A stretch of DNA of 64,000 bases from an uncultured Holophagaceae bacterium (GTDB lineage Bacteria; Acidobacteriota; Holophagae; Holophagales; Holophagaceae), in contig CAIZZF010000004.1 in assembly GCA_903937385.1 (NCBI GenBank), forward strand, positions 62,001-126,000, given 5' to 3'. The notes below the pieces were generated by a model, which was not told the origin of the DNA, ran no database searches, and saw only the letters and a list, made by a program, of their open reading frames with translations. The translations under genes and the position numbers were made by a program. Positions 63,868 through 64,000 of this stretch are shown piece by piece. How positions within the stretch are numbered: position 1 is the first letter of the stretch; each line of letters starts with the position of its first letter.

Positions 63868-64000
63868 ATGCCCCACCTGAAGGTCAATGGCGTCGAGCTG
63901 TTCTACGAGTTCAAGGGTCGGGAGGACGGCGAGCTGCTGATCCTCAACAACGGCGTCTTCATGAACACCGCCTCCTGGGCCTTCCAGCTGCCGGCCCTCT
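63868..64000 (+). CDS. Alpha/beta hydrolase (partial, runs off window)
   Basis: First 44 codons only. The product begins MPHLKVNGVELFYEFKG, continuing LLILNNGVFMNTASW: the first two strands and oxyanion-loop region of an alpha/beta hydrolase, where the usual HG is here NNG. GAGGAGG precedes the ATG. Eleven bases after livM. It could be an enol-lactone or ester hydrolase of the pathway; the catalytic triad lies outside the window. Confidence 0.6.
   Translation, partial: MPHLKVNGVELFYEFKGREDGELLILNNGVFMNTASWAFQLPAL

Overview
The window is about 64 kb of GC-rich chromosome from a Gram-negative, probably flagellated bacterium. Outer-membrane evidence is a beta-barrel porin, several lipoproteins, a LapAB-like LPS-control protein and SurA-type chaperones. 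The combination of an MglA-type GTPase, FHA signalling proteins, GlnRS beside GluRS, an XPB-type helicase and a Complex I H-N block suggests Acidobacteriota of the Holophagae/Geothrix type. That assignment is an inference from gene content, since no rRNA is present. I saw no tRNA, rRNA, CRISPR array, insertion sequence or prophage.

Layout: 0-10 kb holds a flagellin tail, LrgAB, a small membrane protein with a DUF1893 protein and a LarA-family racemase, a HIT protein, an AEC transporter, Tpx, an MFS exporter and a MacA/MacB-like pair without an ATPase. 10-17.6 kb is nuoHIJKLMN (minus strand). 17.8-28 kb holds glnS, proC, gltX, an extended MglA-like GTPase, two FHA proteins flanking dcd, and rimO. 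28-33 kb holds an ABC ATPase/permease pair, pgpA and an XPB-like helicase, separated by hairpin-rich dispersed repeats. 33-41 kb is an island of three large exported proteins: a BNR/Ig/P-domain protein ending in a dockerin, a lipoprotein with a possible cohesin-like domain, and a TIG-repeat zinc-protease lipoprotein. 41-53 kb holds a helicase-associated protein, an ECF sigma/anti-sigma pair, a family-4 uracil-DNA glycosylase, a LapA-LapB fusion, an HD/OB nuclease-like protein, an S4 protein, two parvulin-type foldases, a BAX-inhibitor protein and bioF.

53-64 kb is a co-directional uptake and catabolism locus. A TetR regulator and an AT-rich promoter region precede a KAS III-like protein lacking two catalytic residues, an SCP2-type thiolase, an unknown 105-residue protein, an SDR dehydrogenase and an outer-membrane porin. 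A complete branched-chain-amino-acid-type ABC transporter (KGFHM order) and the start of an alpha/beta hydrolase follow. The likely logic is that porin and ABC transporter import an organic acid or aromatic compound, which the SDR, thiolase and KAS III-like proteins oxidise and cleave as a CoA ester; the substrate is unknown.

The two most interesting places are the dockerin plus putative cohesin pair (33.3-37.5 kb) and the catabolic locus with its altered KAS III-like enzyme and unknown partner (53.8-57.3 kb).
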